DNA of 64,000 bases from Selaginella tamariscina. Lineage: Eukaryota > Streptophyta > Lycopodiopsida > Selaginellales > Selaginellaceae. Below the pieces are notes generated by a model. It searched no databases. It was given only the letters and a program-made list of their open reading frames with translations, and was not told the DNA's origin. This document shows positions 37,421 to 50,500 of the stretch, piece after piece. The stretch is from assembly GCA_003024785.1 (NCBI GenBank), contig PUQB01000156.1, positions 310,001 to 374,000 on the forward strand. Reading direction: 5' to 3'. Position 1 is the first letter of the stretch; each line of letters opens with the position of its first letter. Both the position numbers and the translations under genes were made by a program.

Positions 37421-37837
37421 CAGAGGATGTCCAAGGATTCATGAATAACAATTGAATGACTAAATATGCACTCTTCATAGTCATTGATTTATGAATAATA
37501 ATTTAGAAACCAAAATATTCATAGTTATTAATTCGTGAATAATAATTGAGAGACCAAAATATACACTTGTCATTGACATTTATTCATAGATAACAATCGA
37601 GCAACCAACGAGAATCAAACTCATAGACATCCAATTATCAAACTCGAAGCCGCCCCAATGTCTTTTTCAAGAATTGAACTTAAGGGAAACATGTCTTTTT
37701 AAATTTCATTAGCAAGAATTGAACTCAAGAGAAGCATGTCTTTTTAACTTTCATAAGCAATGTGTATTATGCTATACATTATTACAGCAATACCATAGTA
37801 AACCATAATAATAACTTATTTCTAACATTAAAAATTA
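37421..37837. other. AT-rich repeat spacer
   Basis: Contains short direct repeats (TAACAATTGA, TCATAGTTATT, AGAATTGAACT). No gene or named element seen. Confidence 0.4.
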
Positions 37838-39180
37838 TTACATAGTTTTTATTATGACTCCTCTTTACTTTGGACGTTGATTGTTGTTACCTATTGAACT
37901 ATGTTGACAAGCTCTTGATGTAGTAGGAAATAGGCCCGCTTAGTGCACTTGGGTATTTGGTGATGGTCCGGCTGGGTGTCATTAGGTATTTGCAGAAAAC
38001 TCTAGGTGAAGCTAGAACTCACCTTCTAGAAAACCCTTACCCTGGTTTTCCATGTCATGGTTGGGTTAATGGTTGGTTTCGGTGAGTTCAGCATGTTGGA
38101 TATGGGTAGAAACACCCCTGGGGTTGACCTAACCCTATGGTTTCCCTAATCCCATGCCCTAAACCCCTTAGATTAGGGTTTAGGGGTCAATGGGTCATTT
38201 AGGACGTGATTTTATAATGTAAGTGTTTACATATTCATAACATAATATTTTAGTATTGGAAATATAAATGGGGGGGCTCTATGACATATATTAAGTAGTA
38301 CATGTAGGAGAGCTCCTGAGTTCATAATTGAGTTTATTGCTCTTATGTTGGTGGAAGCTTTAGCTTGTTTTGTTAAGGTACAACCCTCTGTTGTGCTGCC
38401 TTAACTTCCAGATGATAGGGGTACATTCCAACTTCGGGGTAGCTTACCCTTAACATTGGCGAATCCTGGGAGGTCTTATTGGAATGTACGTTCCAATAGG
38501 CAAAGGTTAAGGCTTGTCTATAGCCTCCTCCTCCATGTCAAGCTAGGTGTAGCACTCATGGCTAAGCAAGGCACATCCGTGTCCTTGTCCAACTATGGGT
38601 GTGGGATCTTATTTGACAGGTTCATGTTACCTAGTTTCTAAGGGTTCGTTAAGGGGTTCTAGAGTTGGCATTTAAGAGCCACATTTGTGGCACTTTGTGC
38701 AATTCTTGAATCTAAGGGGCTATGGCATGATAGCCCACATTATAGAAGGTAGTGTCACATGGAAATGTGACACTGGGCTAGACATCACACGATACAACAC
38801 CCAAGGCACGCCCTTTGAGGTTGTGTTATGGGTTTGTCGCCAAGGGGTTAGATACTCTAGCAAACATGCATGCTTGTGCTTGCACTAGGGTGCTAAGCCT
38901 TGGGCATCCACTCAAGGGAGATTAAGTCTTGTAACTAGGTGTGCTTTGGCACACTTGGCTAGGGAAGTGTTCTAATTGGAATCCAGGGGTTCAACAACCT
39001 AAGCTTGTTAGCATGAGCCTTTTCGTGAAGCACTCGTAAGGTCATGTACTTAGGGTTGTCCAAACCTAACCTTGGGGAGTTTGCTTAGCAGAATACTCGT
39101 GTCCACCTACAACACACACTCGTGTCCTTACTAAGTACTAGCCCTAGGTCTAGGGAATAACTTGACCACTCAAACCCTTT
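37838..39180 (+). mobile_element. LTR copy R5, 5' part only, plus orientation
   Basis: Starts CATAGTTTTTATTATGACTCC and follows the reverse complement of R1/R2 for about 1.34 kb, then stops matching at CTCAAACCCTTT, so its last part is missing. Has the GCTCCTGAGTTCATAATTGAG segment shared by all copies. Confidence 0.65.
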
Positions 39181-39671
39181 GGCTCTTCTTGTTACAATTG
39201 TTATGAAAGACATTCTAGATAAGTTATAAATACATGCATGAACAAAATAGAAGAAAACATGGACAAAATTTAAGCAAATTAATTATTGAAAATCAACATT
39301 GACGTGTATACAATGTTTCTAATATGTTATTAGAGATTCTTGGTATGTCAAGGATACACTTTTAATAAGGTCGTTTAAACACATTTGATAAAGGGTTTCT
39401 AGGGTTTCAAATGATTGTGTAGACATGGATTCGTGAGAGGAAATAAATTCGAAAAATGAATTGGCAATAGTTGATCGATTACTCCCATAGCAATGTCCAA
39501 GTTGAATCCCTCACATCAGTTCATGCCAAGAGTTGTAGTGACTTCTCCCCCTACATCAGAACCCAAATTTGCAATTCATGTATGTTGTCTCTAATCTGCA
39601 GCTAATAGCAGCACCTCTTGCAAATTCAAAGTATGAGTAAGCGAAAGGCATCAATGTGCCTACTCTCATAA
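39181..39671. other. Unique-looking spacer between two LTR copies
   Basis: About 490 bases; AT-rich, no coding frame or repeat recognised. Confidence 0.4.
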
Positions 39672-40590
39672 TGTTAGAGTTTTTACTTGGTGCCACAAAG
39701 GCGGCTTGCCAGATGCCAACCCTGGAATCCCCTCTCTAGAAACCCCACAAAATCTAGTAAAGCCCATATTAGGAACTCAACCCTTAGGAGCTTAAACCCC
39801 TAATTGACCAAATCCACAAACGAGGCTTACCTTGTGAATCAGGATACACGGACTAGCTAAGCTATAGGTGTTGTTCCTAGATTGGCGTGGTTGAGGCGGC
39901 TGGAGCAAGGCCTCAACCACTAGTTCTGCAGAACATAAACTTGGGCAATACCTTTGAGCTTGTGAGCAGGTTTTCGGACCAAGGAATTTGACTAACTCTT
40001 TGGAGTGATGTACCCGATCACAAAGGCGAGATCCTGCCAACAATAAGGATAGTATAACCCAAAGGTGGGATTGTCTTGTGGAAGTTAGGGGGCATAACAG
40101 AGGGTTGTGCCTTGATGACACAAGCTTAACTTGCACCGATAGGAGGTTAACGAGCTCTCTTTTGAATCCAGGAAGCCTCACTACATATACTCTACCTTAT
40201 TTATGTGATGGAGCCCCCCCTATTTTCCTAAATGAGTAAGTGGGCTGGCATGGAAATGAAAAAAGATGCTAACCTAAACCCTAACCCTAACCCTAGGGGG
40301 TTATTAGGGCAACCCTAGGGGTGTCCCTAACCCTTTTTTGACAAGTTATACTTCTACAAAAAACCTATCTTGGAACGTCAAACTGGGAGAGAGTTTTCTA
40401 GAAGGTAAGTTTTAGCTTCGCCTAAAGTTTTATGCAAATACCTAATGACACCCAGCCAAACCATCATCAAATACCCAAGTGCACTAAGCAAGCATGTTTC
40501 CTACTACATTTAGGGTTTGTCAAACAACTTGGTAAGTAACAACAGTCAAACCCCAAAGTAAAGATTCGAGTCATAGTAAAAACTATGACA
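39672..40590 (-). mobile_element. LTR copy R4 (short subfamily), 3' LTR with polypurine tract
   Basis: About 919 bases from TGTTAGAG to TATGACA. Close to R3 in its left two thirds (GGTGCCACAAAG, TTGTGAATCAGGATACACGG). To the right, CACTCCTCGCCTTTGAAAA is the complement of a polypurine tract, so internal element DNA lies at 40591 to about 40910. Confidence 0.7.
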
Positions 40591-40910
40591 CACTCCTCGC
40601 CTTTGAAAATATCAATGTTCTTGTTGACGTCCAACTCCAAGACTAGACTAGGTAGAAAAAATTAACCAAAAACTAATGCTAATCACTTTATGCGAAGTCA
40701 GCAAAAATTCACAAGTTTTATTACCCCCTTGCATTACGCGAAGCCAAGTACTTCACAACCATCATTCACTAAGTGACAATTTAGCTGCAGGAGGCACCAC
40801 CTACAATGAAGTCATTTGGAGACCTTTTGCACATCTGCAAAGTCTATCACATGACAACAACAACAAGTTAGTTAATTTCTTTAAGTTAACTAAAATTTAT
40901 ATTGGGGTTG
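40591..40910 (-). mobile_element. 3' internal remnant attached to R4
   Basis: Matches 26578 to about 26900. No open frame remains; the complement next to the LTR reads NIDIFKGEE-like, the end of gypsy pol. Confidence 0.5.
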
Positions 40911-41990
40911 GCATTAGCTTCCCCAATTGGCAATAGTGGAGAATAAAGTTTTTCCATACAATAGACCCATGTTTAATTCCCATGCATGCACTTTATAACA
41001 TATGATGCTAATTGGCAATAGCTTCTTAGTTGGCATTAGTGGTAAAACAAAGTTTGTCATATAGTAGACCCAATTTCAATTCTCATGCATGAAATTTTTA
41101 ACATATATGTTGACTTCCCATGCATTAATTTTTTAATATAATGCTAACTCAGGTTGTTGATTGGAGTGATTGACAATAGTTTTCCTAGTTGACACTAGTG
41201 GGGGTTCAATTCCCATAGTGAACTTTTTAACATATATGTCATTTTATCTAGTTTTATATGCTCATTACAGCTTATTTCAAAAATAAATAAAGTACTTAAG
41301 ATCTACATAATATATCCAGTTTCCCTAGTTGGCACTAGTGGAGAACGAAAAAAGTTTTACCCCACACTAGACCCAGGTTTGATTCCCATGCATGAACTTT
41401 TTAACACAATAGACCCAAGTTTGATTCCCATGCATAAACTTTTTACCATATCAAGTTGCCAACTATGGTAGTTGGCAATAGCTTCCCTAGTCAGCATTAG
41501 CGGTAATATAAGTTTTGTCACACAATAAACCCAAGTTTGATTTCCATGTATAAACTTTTTAATACCCAAGTTCGATTCCCATGTATGAACTTTTAATATA
41601 TTATGTCATTTCATGTTGTTGACTCAAGTGGTTGGCAATAGCTTCCCTAATTGGCACTAGTGATAGTACAATGTTTATCACACAATAGACTCAATTTTGA
41701 TTTCTATACATAAACTTTTTTAACATATTATGTCGACTTAGGTTGCCAACTCATGTGGTTGGTTACTATTGCTAGTGTTGATTGGAGAAGATATTCAATG
41801 TTTTGTCACACAATAAACTCAGATTTGATTTCTATTGATGAATTTTTTAACATATTATGTTGGCTCTAATATGTTGGGTCATGTTGCTAACTCAGGTGCT
41901 TGGCAATATCTTCCCCAGTCAACACTCACATACTCAAGGGTAGCTAGTTTGGTGTATTATGAGATCTTTCATTTGCATGGTCTTTCGGAT
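40911..41990 (+). repeat. Array of SINE-like units (tRNA-type A and B box motifs)
   Basis: At least seven diverged units, each with TTGGCACTAGTGG-like text (compare pol III A box TGGCNNAGTGG), about 35-45 bases, then CAGGTTTGATTCCCATGCATG-like text (compare B box GGTTCGANTCC), then ACTTTTTAACATAT, for example at 41330-41410. Reverse copies lie at 22.5-23.1 kb. The tRNA link is inferred from motif shape and spacing. Confidence 0.5.
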
Positions 41991-42540
41991 GAAGCCATTA
42001 GTAATAAGGCACTAGTGGTGGCTGATTTGGTGTATAATTGTGAGATCTTTCATTTGCATGGTCTTTCGAATGAAGCCATTAGTGATAAGGCACTAGTGGT
42101 ATACAAGCTTTGTCGCATGGTGATTCAGATGAAGTCATTAGTGATAAGGCATGTACTATGAGATCTTTTGTTTGCATAGTCTTTCAAATGAAGCCATTAG
42201 TGATAAGGCACTAGTGGTAATACAAAGTTTTGTCGCACGATCTTTTACACAAAGCCATTAGTGATAAGGCACTAGTGGTAATACAAAGTTTTGTCGCATG
42301 ATCTTTTACACAAAGCCATTAGTGATAAGGCACTAGTGGCAATACAAAGTTTTGTTGCACGATCTTTTACACAAAGCCATTAGTGATAAGGCACTAGTGG
42401 TAATACAAAGTTTTGTCGCACGATCTTTTACACAAAGCCATTTTAGTGATAAGGCACTAGTGGTATTATAAAGTTTTGTCACACGATTTTTCAAATGAAG
42501 CCATCAGTGATAAGGTACTAGTGGTAAAGTTTTCTCACAT
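41990..42540 (+). repeat. 61-bp satellite and longer relatives
   Basis: GCCATTAGTGATAAGGCACT begins at 42193, 42254, 42315 and 42376, and a variant at 42437: exact 61-base spacing. Each contains GGCACTAGTGGTAATACAAAG, which matches the A-box part of the neighbouring SINE-like units. Longer, older units (with TTTCATTTGCATGGTCTTTC) occupy 41960-42190. Confidence 0.85.
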
Positions 42541-42572
42541 AGTAGATGTAGGTTTGATTTTGTTACATAATA

Positions 42573-44285
42573 TGTCATAGTTTTTACTATGACTTGACCC
42601 TTTACTTTAGAGGTCAATTGTTGTTACTTACTATACTATGTTGATGGACCCTAGATGTAGTAGAAAACATGCCCACTTAATGCACTTGGGTATCTAGTGA
42701 TAGTCCGGTCGAGTGTCATTAGCTATTTGCAGAAAACTTTAAGCAAAGTTATAACTTACTTTCTAGAAAACCCACCCTCGATTTTGATGTCCTAGTTAGG
42801 TTGATTGGTAAGGCAAATGAGTTAGGTGTGCTAAGTAGGGTTAGAACACCCCTAGGGTTGACCTAACCCTAGGGTTTCCCTAACCCACGCCCTAAAACCC
42901 CATCCCCTTGGGTAGGGTTTCAAGGTTAGGAATTAGGCTAGGTTAAACACTCATCTTGTTAACTAATAAGGGGCTAGCTAATTTCGTGCCAGCCACTTGC
43001 ACATTTAGGGGGAGGGGAGCTCCTTTACATAAATAAGGTAGAGTATGTAGTAGGAGAGCTCCTGGGTTCATGACTGAGTTTGTTGCTCTTCTGCCGATGC
43101 AAGCTTTAGCTTGTGTCGTTAAGGCACAACCCTCTGTTGTGCTGCCCTAACTTTCATATAACAAGGGTACGTCCCACCTTCAGGGTATCTCACCCTTAAC
43201 GTTGGCAAATCCATACCTGGAAGGTTTTGTCAGAATGCACGTTCCAAGAGGCAAAGGTTGAGGCTTGTCTCCAACCTCCTCCTCCACGTTAAGCCAGGTG
43301 TAGCACTCATGGCCAATCCATGTACTTGTTCAACTGTGGGTGCGGGATCTTATTTGACAAGTTCACGTTACCCAATTCCTGAGGGTTCACTGAGGGGTTC
43401 TAGAGTTGGCCTTTAGGAGCCACATTTGTGGCACTTGGTGCAACTCTTGAATCTAAGGGGCTATGACATGATAGCCCACATCATGGAAGGTAGTGTCACA
43501 TAGAGATGTGACACTGGGCTACAGGTCACATGATACAACGCCCGAGACACGCCCTTTGGGTTGTGTCATGGGTTTGTCGCCAAGGGGTTGGATACTCTAG
43601 CAAACAGGCATGCTTGTGCTCGCACTAGGGTGTTAAGCCTTGGGCATCTGCTCAAGGGAGATTAGGTCTCGTAACTAGGTGTACTTTGTCACACTTGGCT
43701 AGGGGAGTGTTCTCCTTGAAAACCAGGGGTTGAATAACCTAAGCTTATTAGCATGAGCTCTTTCATGAGGCACTCGCAAGGTCATGTACTTAGGGTTGTC
43801 CAAACCTAACCTTGGGGTTTGCTTAGCAGAACACTCATGTCTCACTTAAGAACTAGCCCTAGGTCTAGTGTATGACTTGACCACTCAAATCCTTAGGGTT
43901 AGTCGTGGTTCAGGCCCCTTGTCACCCTAAAGGGGTTGTACTCTTGGATGAGGGTGATTCATCAAGGGGTAAATGATGATGCCTTAGCTCTATCATGGGG
44001 GCATGTGTGAAACACATCTCCTTTGTGGGGTTAGGGCATGAGCCTGTCTAGGTCTACTGGATAGGATCCTAAAGTCTACTCAGGATATCTTTTAGGGTTC
44101 GGGGGATGGTCATTCTAGGGGACTTAGGGTAGGACTCTAAGTCTTCTTTTTAACCAGGCATTTAAGTCAGACTCTCGGGGTCATCTTGAAAAACTTAACG
44201 TTGCTCACACAAGGAATTAATGCCGGAAGGCCACTTGGTAGCCACGTGTTACCACGTGATAGCCCTCTAGGTTAAAATCCTGACA
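42573..44285 (+). mobile_element. LTR copy R6, 5' LTR, plus orientation
   Basis: 1.71 kb from TGTCATAGTTTTTACTATG to AAAATCCTGACA. It is the fullest plus-strand copy of the family and has TACATAAATAAGGTAGAG near 43025. A primer-binding site follows directly, so it is a 5' LTR. Confidence 0.75.
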
Positions 44286-44302
44286 ATTGGTATCGGATCT
44301 TA
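44286..44302 (+). other. Primer-binding site, tRNA-Met type
   Basis: ATTGGTATCGGATCTT directly after the LTR end resembles the plant consensus TGGTATCAGAGC, complementary to initiator tRNA-Met, with substitutions. Confidence 0.55.
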
Positions 44303-45379
44303 GGACTGTCTAAAGTTGTAGGATGTTTCAAGGTTTAGTTAGTTCTAAATTTTGAAGAAATATATCACTCTCGGCTAACGTTTGAATTTTGTGTGGAGAG
44401 TTGTTCCTAAGATCTATAACTCTTCATAGTACACCTACTTCATAAGTGGGTGTGGGTTATGGACTCGAATGTCAAAGGTAGCCACTTAAAAGTGGGTTTT
44501 GTGATATAAGTCTACACATTATTGAAAATTTTTCTTTTTCCTTTAAGGTGTTTAAATTTAGAATAACACGTGATTTGAAAACATGACAGTGTCGATTGAG
44601 TTTTGGCTTAGGTTAAGATTCAATATCGTGTTCAGCAATAATGTTCAAACGAGGAAAGGCTTATGTTAAATGTGTGTCTTTGACTTCGGAAGAAGGGGCA
44701 TATTCAAACATAAAAGTGAATACTACATTTTGATAGAAGATGTAAAATAAGCTCTCATTATAGTGCATGTTTTCAAGAGTATAACTCCAGAAGTAGACTA
44801 TGGTGATGAATTTATAATACAACAGAAAATCGAATATTAACATTTGATGAATATGTTAAGCAGTTGGTTCAAAGATCCAATGTAATCAAAGTATTGTCCG
44901 ATGTTCACAATATTTTAATGACGCTAGCTACAAGTAACATTAGGTGAAATAATTTACTAAGTTTAAGTCACTTAATTTGAACATGTACAACTTGAAACCT
45001 TAATTAGTTGTAAGTGCGCATTCTGTATTTAAGTTAGCTAGCTCAACTAATTTAATTATGAAGTTGTCTCATGTGAGAACATGAGAATCAGATAAATAAT
45101 AGCTTTTCGTAGTAGATGGATTTAATGCTGCATCCTTATTGATACAATTTAAGGGTAGATGGCATGATCTACCAGAAAGAGTAATGTTGGAAATATATGT
45201 TTACATTTTCAGTTTATTGAGTAATAAAGAACTTGCATAATGAAGGCATTCGGCGCACACTTGTGCATTTTCATTAATCTTGAAATCTGTAACGTTGTTT
45301 GCAATGTGGAGATAAGCTCTTAAATAAGGGTAATTCCTTGGTTAAGAAGAGCATGATTTGGGATTCTCCACTTTGTTTA
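44303..45379 (+). mobile_element. Decayed leader after R6, no coding domain left
   Basis: Follows the primer-binding site but has no recognisable gag; AT-rich with many stops. Runs into a CA/TA microsatellite at 45400-45445. Confidence 0.35.
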
Positions 45380-45398
45380 TCGTTTTATCAACTCTCTC

Positions 45399-45444
<46 letters not shown>

Positions 45445-45645
45445 GATAACCTTCTCCAATGCCAAATGATTGGTCTCTAAAGTCAAGGGCAAGAACGGGT
45501 TTTGGTTATTACCCTGTTAGATCCATTCATTGAAGGTATACATACTACACACACAAGATCTTATAATATGCACCTTCATTTCTAACATGAATATAAAAGA
45601 ACAAAGCATGGAAACTCTTTCTCCTGTTGGAACTTCTTGTGGCTT
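45380..45645. repeat. Second copy of the 36.2-kb direct repeat
   Basis: Same order of blocks as 36225-36475. It holds a CA-TA microsatellite where the other copy has only TATATATGT. Confidence 0.6.
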
Positions 45646-46082
45646 TTGTTTGAAGTTATCCTGAGCTCTGGACTTCGGCTTCGCACCTTTCCCCCAGACC
45701 TCGTGGTCCTCTTCACTAACACTGGCCTCTCCACCTTTAACTTCTTCTTCTTGTGAGTCTTCTCCACCTGTTTCTTCTCCTCTCCCTGTAGGTCATTACA
45801 TGATTCTTTTCCTTTCATTTTTTGCCCTTTACACTTCGTTTGCCTCTTTTGAAACAACTCCGTTTCCTTTTGCACTCATTTCATACGAACCACTATCTCC
45901 GGCCCCTCCGACTCTCCGTATTGGCACACATAGTCCGCAATCACCTGCACCCATGTGAATGCCATCATTCTCCTCTCTTCTCCAGTTAGGAAAGTATAGC
46001 CTTTCTTGACGGTTGAGAGAAAGGAAATAGTTAAATAGGAAAAGGTGAACTTTTCCTGATCAATATCCTTGATAAGGATCAA
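45582..46082 (-). pseudogene. Unrecognised lysine-rich protein fragment with one in-frame stop
   Basis: One minus-strand frame of 167 codons broken only by a TGA at about 45876-45878. The upstream part includes GEERRMMAFTWVQVIADYVC; the downstream part is very basic (THKKKKLKVERPVLVKRTTR, GGKVRSRSPELR), like a nuclear or nucleic-acid-binding tail. I do not recognise the family. It overlaps the direct repeat and adjoins the repeat family at 46090, so it may be a retrotransposon-borne or captured fragment. Confidence 0.35.
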
Positions 46083-46089
46083 AAAGTTG

Positions 46090-46800
46090 CACCGTCCTCG
46101 GCACCAAGGATGTCCAAGGCCTCAACAAGGAGGATGAGGATCGAACTCGTAGCCTCAAATGGTGCATTCCAAGGTTAAGATTGAACAAACAACCTCGAAC
46201 AAGTTGCACCATCCTCAGCACTAAGGACAAAACATTCTTTATTCAAGGCACTAACAAGAATCGAACTCGAGGTTGCCCGTTACTAAGAATTAACAATTTT
46301 GATTTAAACCTTAGTTTAAATCACTAAATAAATCATGATTATTTAAATTAACAAATTTCAAATCAATTTATATAATATTTTGAGTGATTTAAAATTATAT
46401 CAAATATATAAATTTAATCTTATATTCTTTAATTTTATGAATACATTTCAATTTTTTATTATTAAAATTATTAATATATATATTTTTATTAGAAATTAGG
46501 GTTTACTATTTATGAATAATAAAACTATGGTTTAAGCCAAAAAATTTAATCCATTGCAAGGATCAAACCCTAGTGGGGGATCTAACGTGCAAACTCAAAC
46601 GGGATTCACTAAGGATGGAGTATCCCCATATGAGGCCACAATTTTGATCCTTGTTGGAGGTCCTTGGCGGCAAGAATGTTCAAGGCCTCTAATGAGGATT
46701 GAACTCAAGGTCATCCAATGGGATCAAATCTTTCAACCTCAAGGCAAATGCATCATCCTTAGTTAGAGGATCGAATTTGTAGCCTTGGATGGGGATGCAA
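46090..46800. repeat. Further copies of the 36.7-kb tandem repeat family
   Basis: 46090-46270 carries the reverse complement of the 36720-36780 text (GTTGCACCGTCCTCGGCACC, GATGTCCAAGGCCTC). 46550-46800 has related pieces in plus orientation (GTTCAAGGCCTCTAATGAGG). An AT-rich segment of about 250 bases lies between. Confidence 0.5.
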
Positions 46801-47519
46801 CAAGGAACAATTGGAAAGTAAGGGGACAAATAACCATGACACAAGCTTTGAAGATCATTCACAAGTCCATCTTAGTTGCCTCACAAGCAGCAAAGAAATT
46901 GCCTCACAAGCAGCAAAGAAATTAAGTCTTGAACAATTAGTTCTTCTTGAAAACTTACACTTGACAATATCGACTTATATGGCAAGAACCCTTTTAATAA
47001 GAAAGGTCTCTCTCTCTTTCTATCTCTCTCTCCATATATATGTGTTTGATTACATTTGGCATTCTCAAAAGAACTCGATGGATACAATAGTTCAGGCACA
47101 ACTTGACTTAATTACGTCTAAGCGTTGGGTTAAAGGTTTCTAGTGTAGTAGTGCCACATGTGAAGATTCACTCCCATGTGATGGTGAGGAGTTTTTGCCA
47201 AACTCACAATAGATAAGCCAACTTGGTCCAATAGATGATTTGCTTCATATTATTGTTCTTGCATATGGCAAATTACAAGAAATAGGTTTAGTTAAGCATG
47301 TAAACAACAAGGGACTGTTTGTTGAGAAACTAATTAAACATGCTAAAGACTTTTAAAAATATGTATTTAGCAAAGGTGTAGGTTTACAGTCAAGCAACAA
47401 AGAAGGGTCCAAGAAGCCTCAAATGGCTAAAACCTTTTAGCACAAGAAGATGTTCCTTTAAAGGATGTACTTAGCCAAATGATCAAGTCTCCCAATCCAT
47501 CTATAGGAGTAGGTGTGTA

Positions 47520-47572
<53 letters not shown>

Positions 47573-50500
47573 TAGTATTGAGAATTCTTTTATTTCAGGT
47601 GGGGAAGTATCTCCAATTAAGCCTATTGGAACAAAGAGAATTTGACACCCTTGCACTCGTTATAACAATAATTTTGTGGTGTCTCAATCTACATGGGGTG
47701 CCTCACTAGTTAAGCAAATCCCCTAAGCATGTTTGCTCTTAAGAAGGCATAGAAGATGATTAATTCATTATTAATAGATACTTTTTTAAGTGCAGATTTT
47801 TATATAGGATTAGTGTATATCTATGTGATTGAAGTTGATTTAACATTTTTAGCTATCTTATTTGCTCGTCTTATGTAACTACACTATTTAAACCATGCAA
47901 TAAGACTATATATTTTATAAATATATTTAGTAAGTGCATTCTCTATAAATAACTATATTTTTATCATTAAAAGTTTATGTTTTTATATTTTGGTCAAATT
48001 ATAATGAAACTTGGTAACAAAATATTGAATATATCACAAGTTCACTCAGTAATATCCTCATGAATGTTCATCTCTAATGCATGAAGGATATATATGTGGT
48101 CTTTAACCCAATAAATGCACAAGTCAACTTTCATGATCTTTCTCTTCAAGCATTCTTATTGAAACATTTGGCATCAAAACTAAGTAAGCATTTAGATTTA
48201 TTAGATCTTCATCTTCAAGCAAGACAAAGCCTCATTCAAGACCCAATGCACTCTCAAAGTACAAACCTTATATAACAACATCCCTCACATTGTGTGTGTT
48301 CCCATACTCATATGTGAAGCTATATGTAACTTCTTTAGCTAGCTCAATACATTTTACCAACCAATAATCATCACAATCAAAATAACAATCCTTTGCCCTT
48401 TTGTAATAGAAAAAATTTCTCCCAAGTTCACTAATATGCCTAAAACCCCTATGTCAAAACTGAAGTTCATTTTCATCCATGTCAAGATGGTTTTCATCTT
48501 CTTCCACAAACACATCCTCAAATGGAGACTCATTGATGTTCAAGTTTCTTCTATAGCATTCATCACAAAAGCAAGACAACCTTTGTGCCCTTACATGATT
48601 GATACCCATAGTTTCCCACGAAAGAAACTTTTTCGCTTCATATGTAGGATACACTCTATATGGAGTTTCATATCTTACATCCCTTACACCAACATCTCAC
48701 CAAAATCATTTCACAAACCTCTCATGTGCAACACAATCCACTTTTGTTGTGTAGAAACCTCACACATGCCATATGTAACCACATCCTAAGCATTGCTCAT
48801 GTAAATACCATCGTGTATTTCTTTCATATATTATTCTTTAATAGCTCCATCCACTTCACACTTACCATGACTTGGAGATGAGAACATGTGCTTGACAACC
48901 ATGCTCGTCTTACTTGCATAAGTCATAAGAAAGCACAAAAAGTTCCTATTGTGAAACTAGGCCAAGGTATTATCTAAGCATGTATAGTGTTTCTTAAGAG
49001 TTACTCGTGAAGATAGCTAGTGATAATGTATCTCAAGACAGTGCACTACAAAATGCATCATGTGTCATGTCATCACTCATGAAAACATGGAGTTCCTTGA
49101 TAAGATCATCTTCAAAATACCATAAAGTTTTGATGGTATGTATGACACAATAACAAAACGAGAAACTTGTGCCTAGCTTTTAGAATAGCATAATTAAATA
49201 TAGAGTAAATGCAGTCTTATAGCAATGTTCAGATGAGAACACTAAAGTGCTTATCTTGCCATCATGCATTGAATGCTCTGAGATTACATGAATGATCTAA
49301 GATACATCTTAAATTCAACAACTCTCCACTAGTTTTAAATCGTCTTTCAAATGTCAAACACAAGAATTTGTGCAATGCTTGTGCTAAGTTTCTCTACAAA
49401 AATTCAAATTATTGATATATGTTGAAACTTTGTTAATCTACCCATAACCAAATATAGGACAATTCGCCAACAAACTCACTATTTTCTTGATTTAGAAGTA
49501 GCAGAGTTTGACTAGATGATGAACTATATATATGCCTTTTTATTTAATAAAGTTCTATACTATTTATTATGCAATTCATTTACAGTTGATATTGTTTCTC
49601 ACATTTGCTTCATTATCTTAATAGGAAACATACAAAGAACTCATTGTTGAAATGAGTTTATTTGTATGTATGGAGACTTGCATGTAGGGACTTGTCCTAC
49701 GATTTACATGTCTTCAACACAATGAAATCTCCGAGCAAAAGTCTGATGTAATCAAGAAGCACTCTAAAACCTTCCCATGTGATTAAGCTCTTGCTATTGT
49801 CCCAGTGTAGTTCCCCTCACAATGAAATTTTGTCTTTCTTCTCGACATGGAATGGTTGTTGACCCAATCCAAATTGAAAATGTAATGGACTATCTGGACC
49901 TATGTGTTATTCATTCAAAACATTGTTAATAAATACAACATTCACAAATAATACTTACAAGATCTAGGCTTTTGTACATGAATCCATCTATGTCAATAAA
50001 CACTAAAGCACATCTCTCTTAACCCTTGCTTCTAAACTTTTTGTCTTTGAAGAACACTTGTGTGGACACCATCCATTTGAGATGGACAAGGTTTATTGAC
50101 ATTATATATTTCTATTTGAATTAACATTTTTGTGCAATCATTCTTATTTGATTGCAAGTTGATGGTCACATAGAATATTATAGTTTATGTCAGCCTAAAT
50201 CATATATCAAAACCAAATCAGCTGACAACATTGAGGTCCACACTACATATGCTTAGTCAATAACACTTGATATTTTACATTAGGAGTAGCATTTACATTT
50301 GCATTTTAAAGCACCCAGTTTCACATTATCACCTCTATATATTCATGTTCAAATAATTCCATGTTTCAATAATGAGGACGAGGCAGTCTCTTAGTTGGAT
50401 GAAGTGAAAGGCAAACATCTCGTGAAATTCTTCGTCTACTATGTTGAAAAGACTAGTGTCCCACTCGGCCCCATATGCTAAGCCCGTCTTCATCACATTA

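Noticed and set aside
42180..42500. CRISPR-like array
   Set aside because: The 61-bp units are head-to-tail satellite copies with no unique spacers, in plant nuclear DNA.
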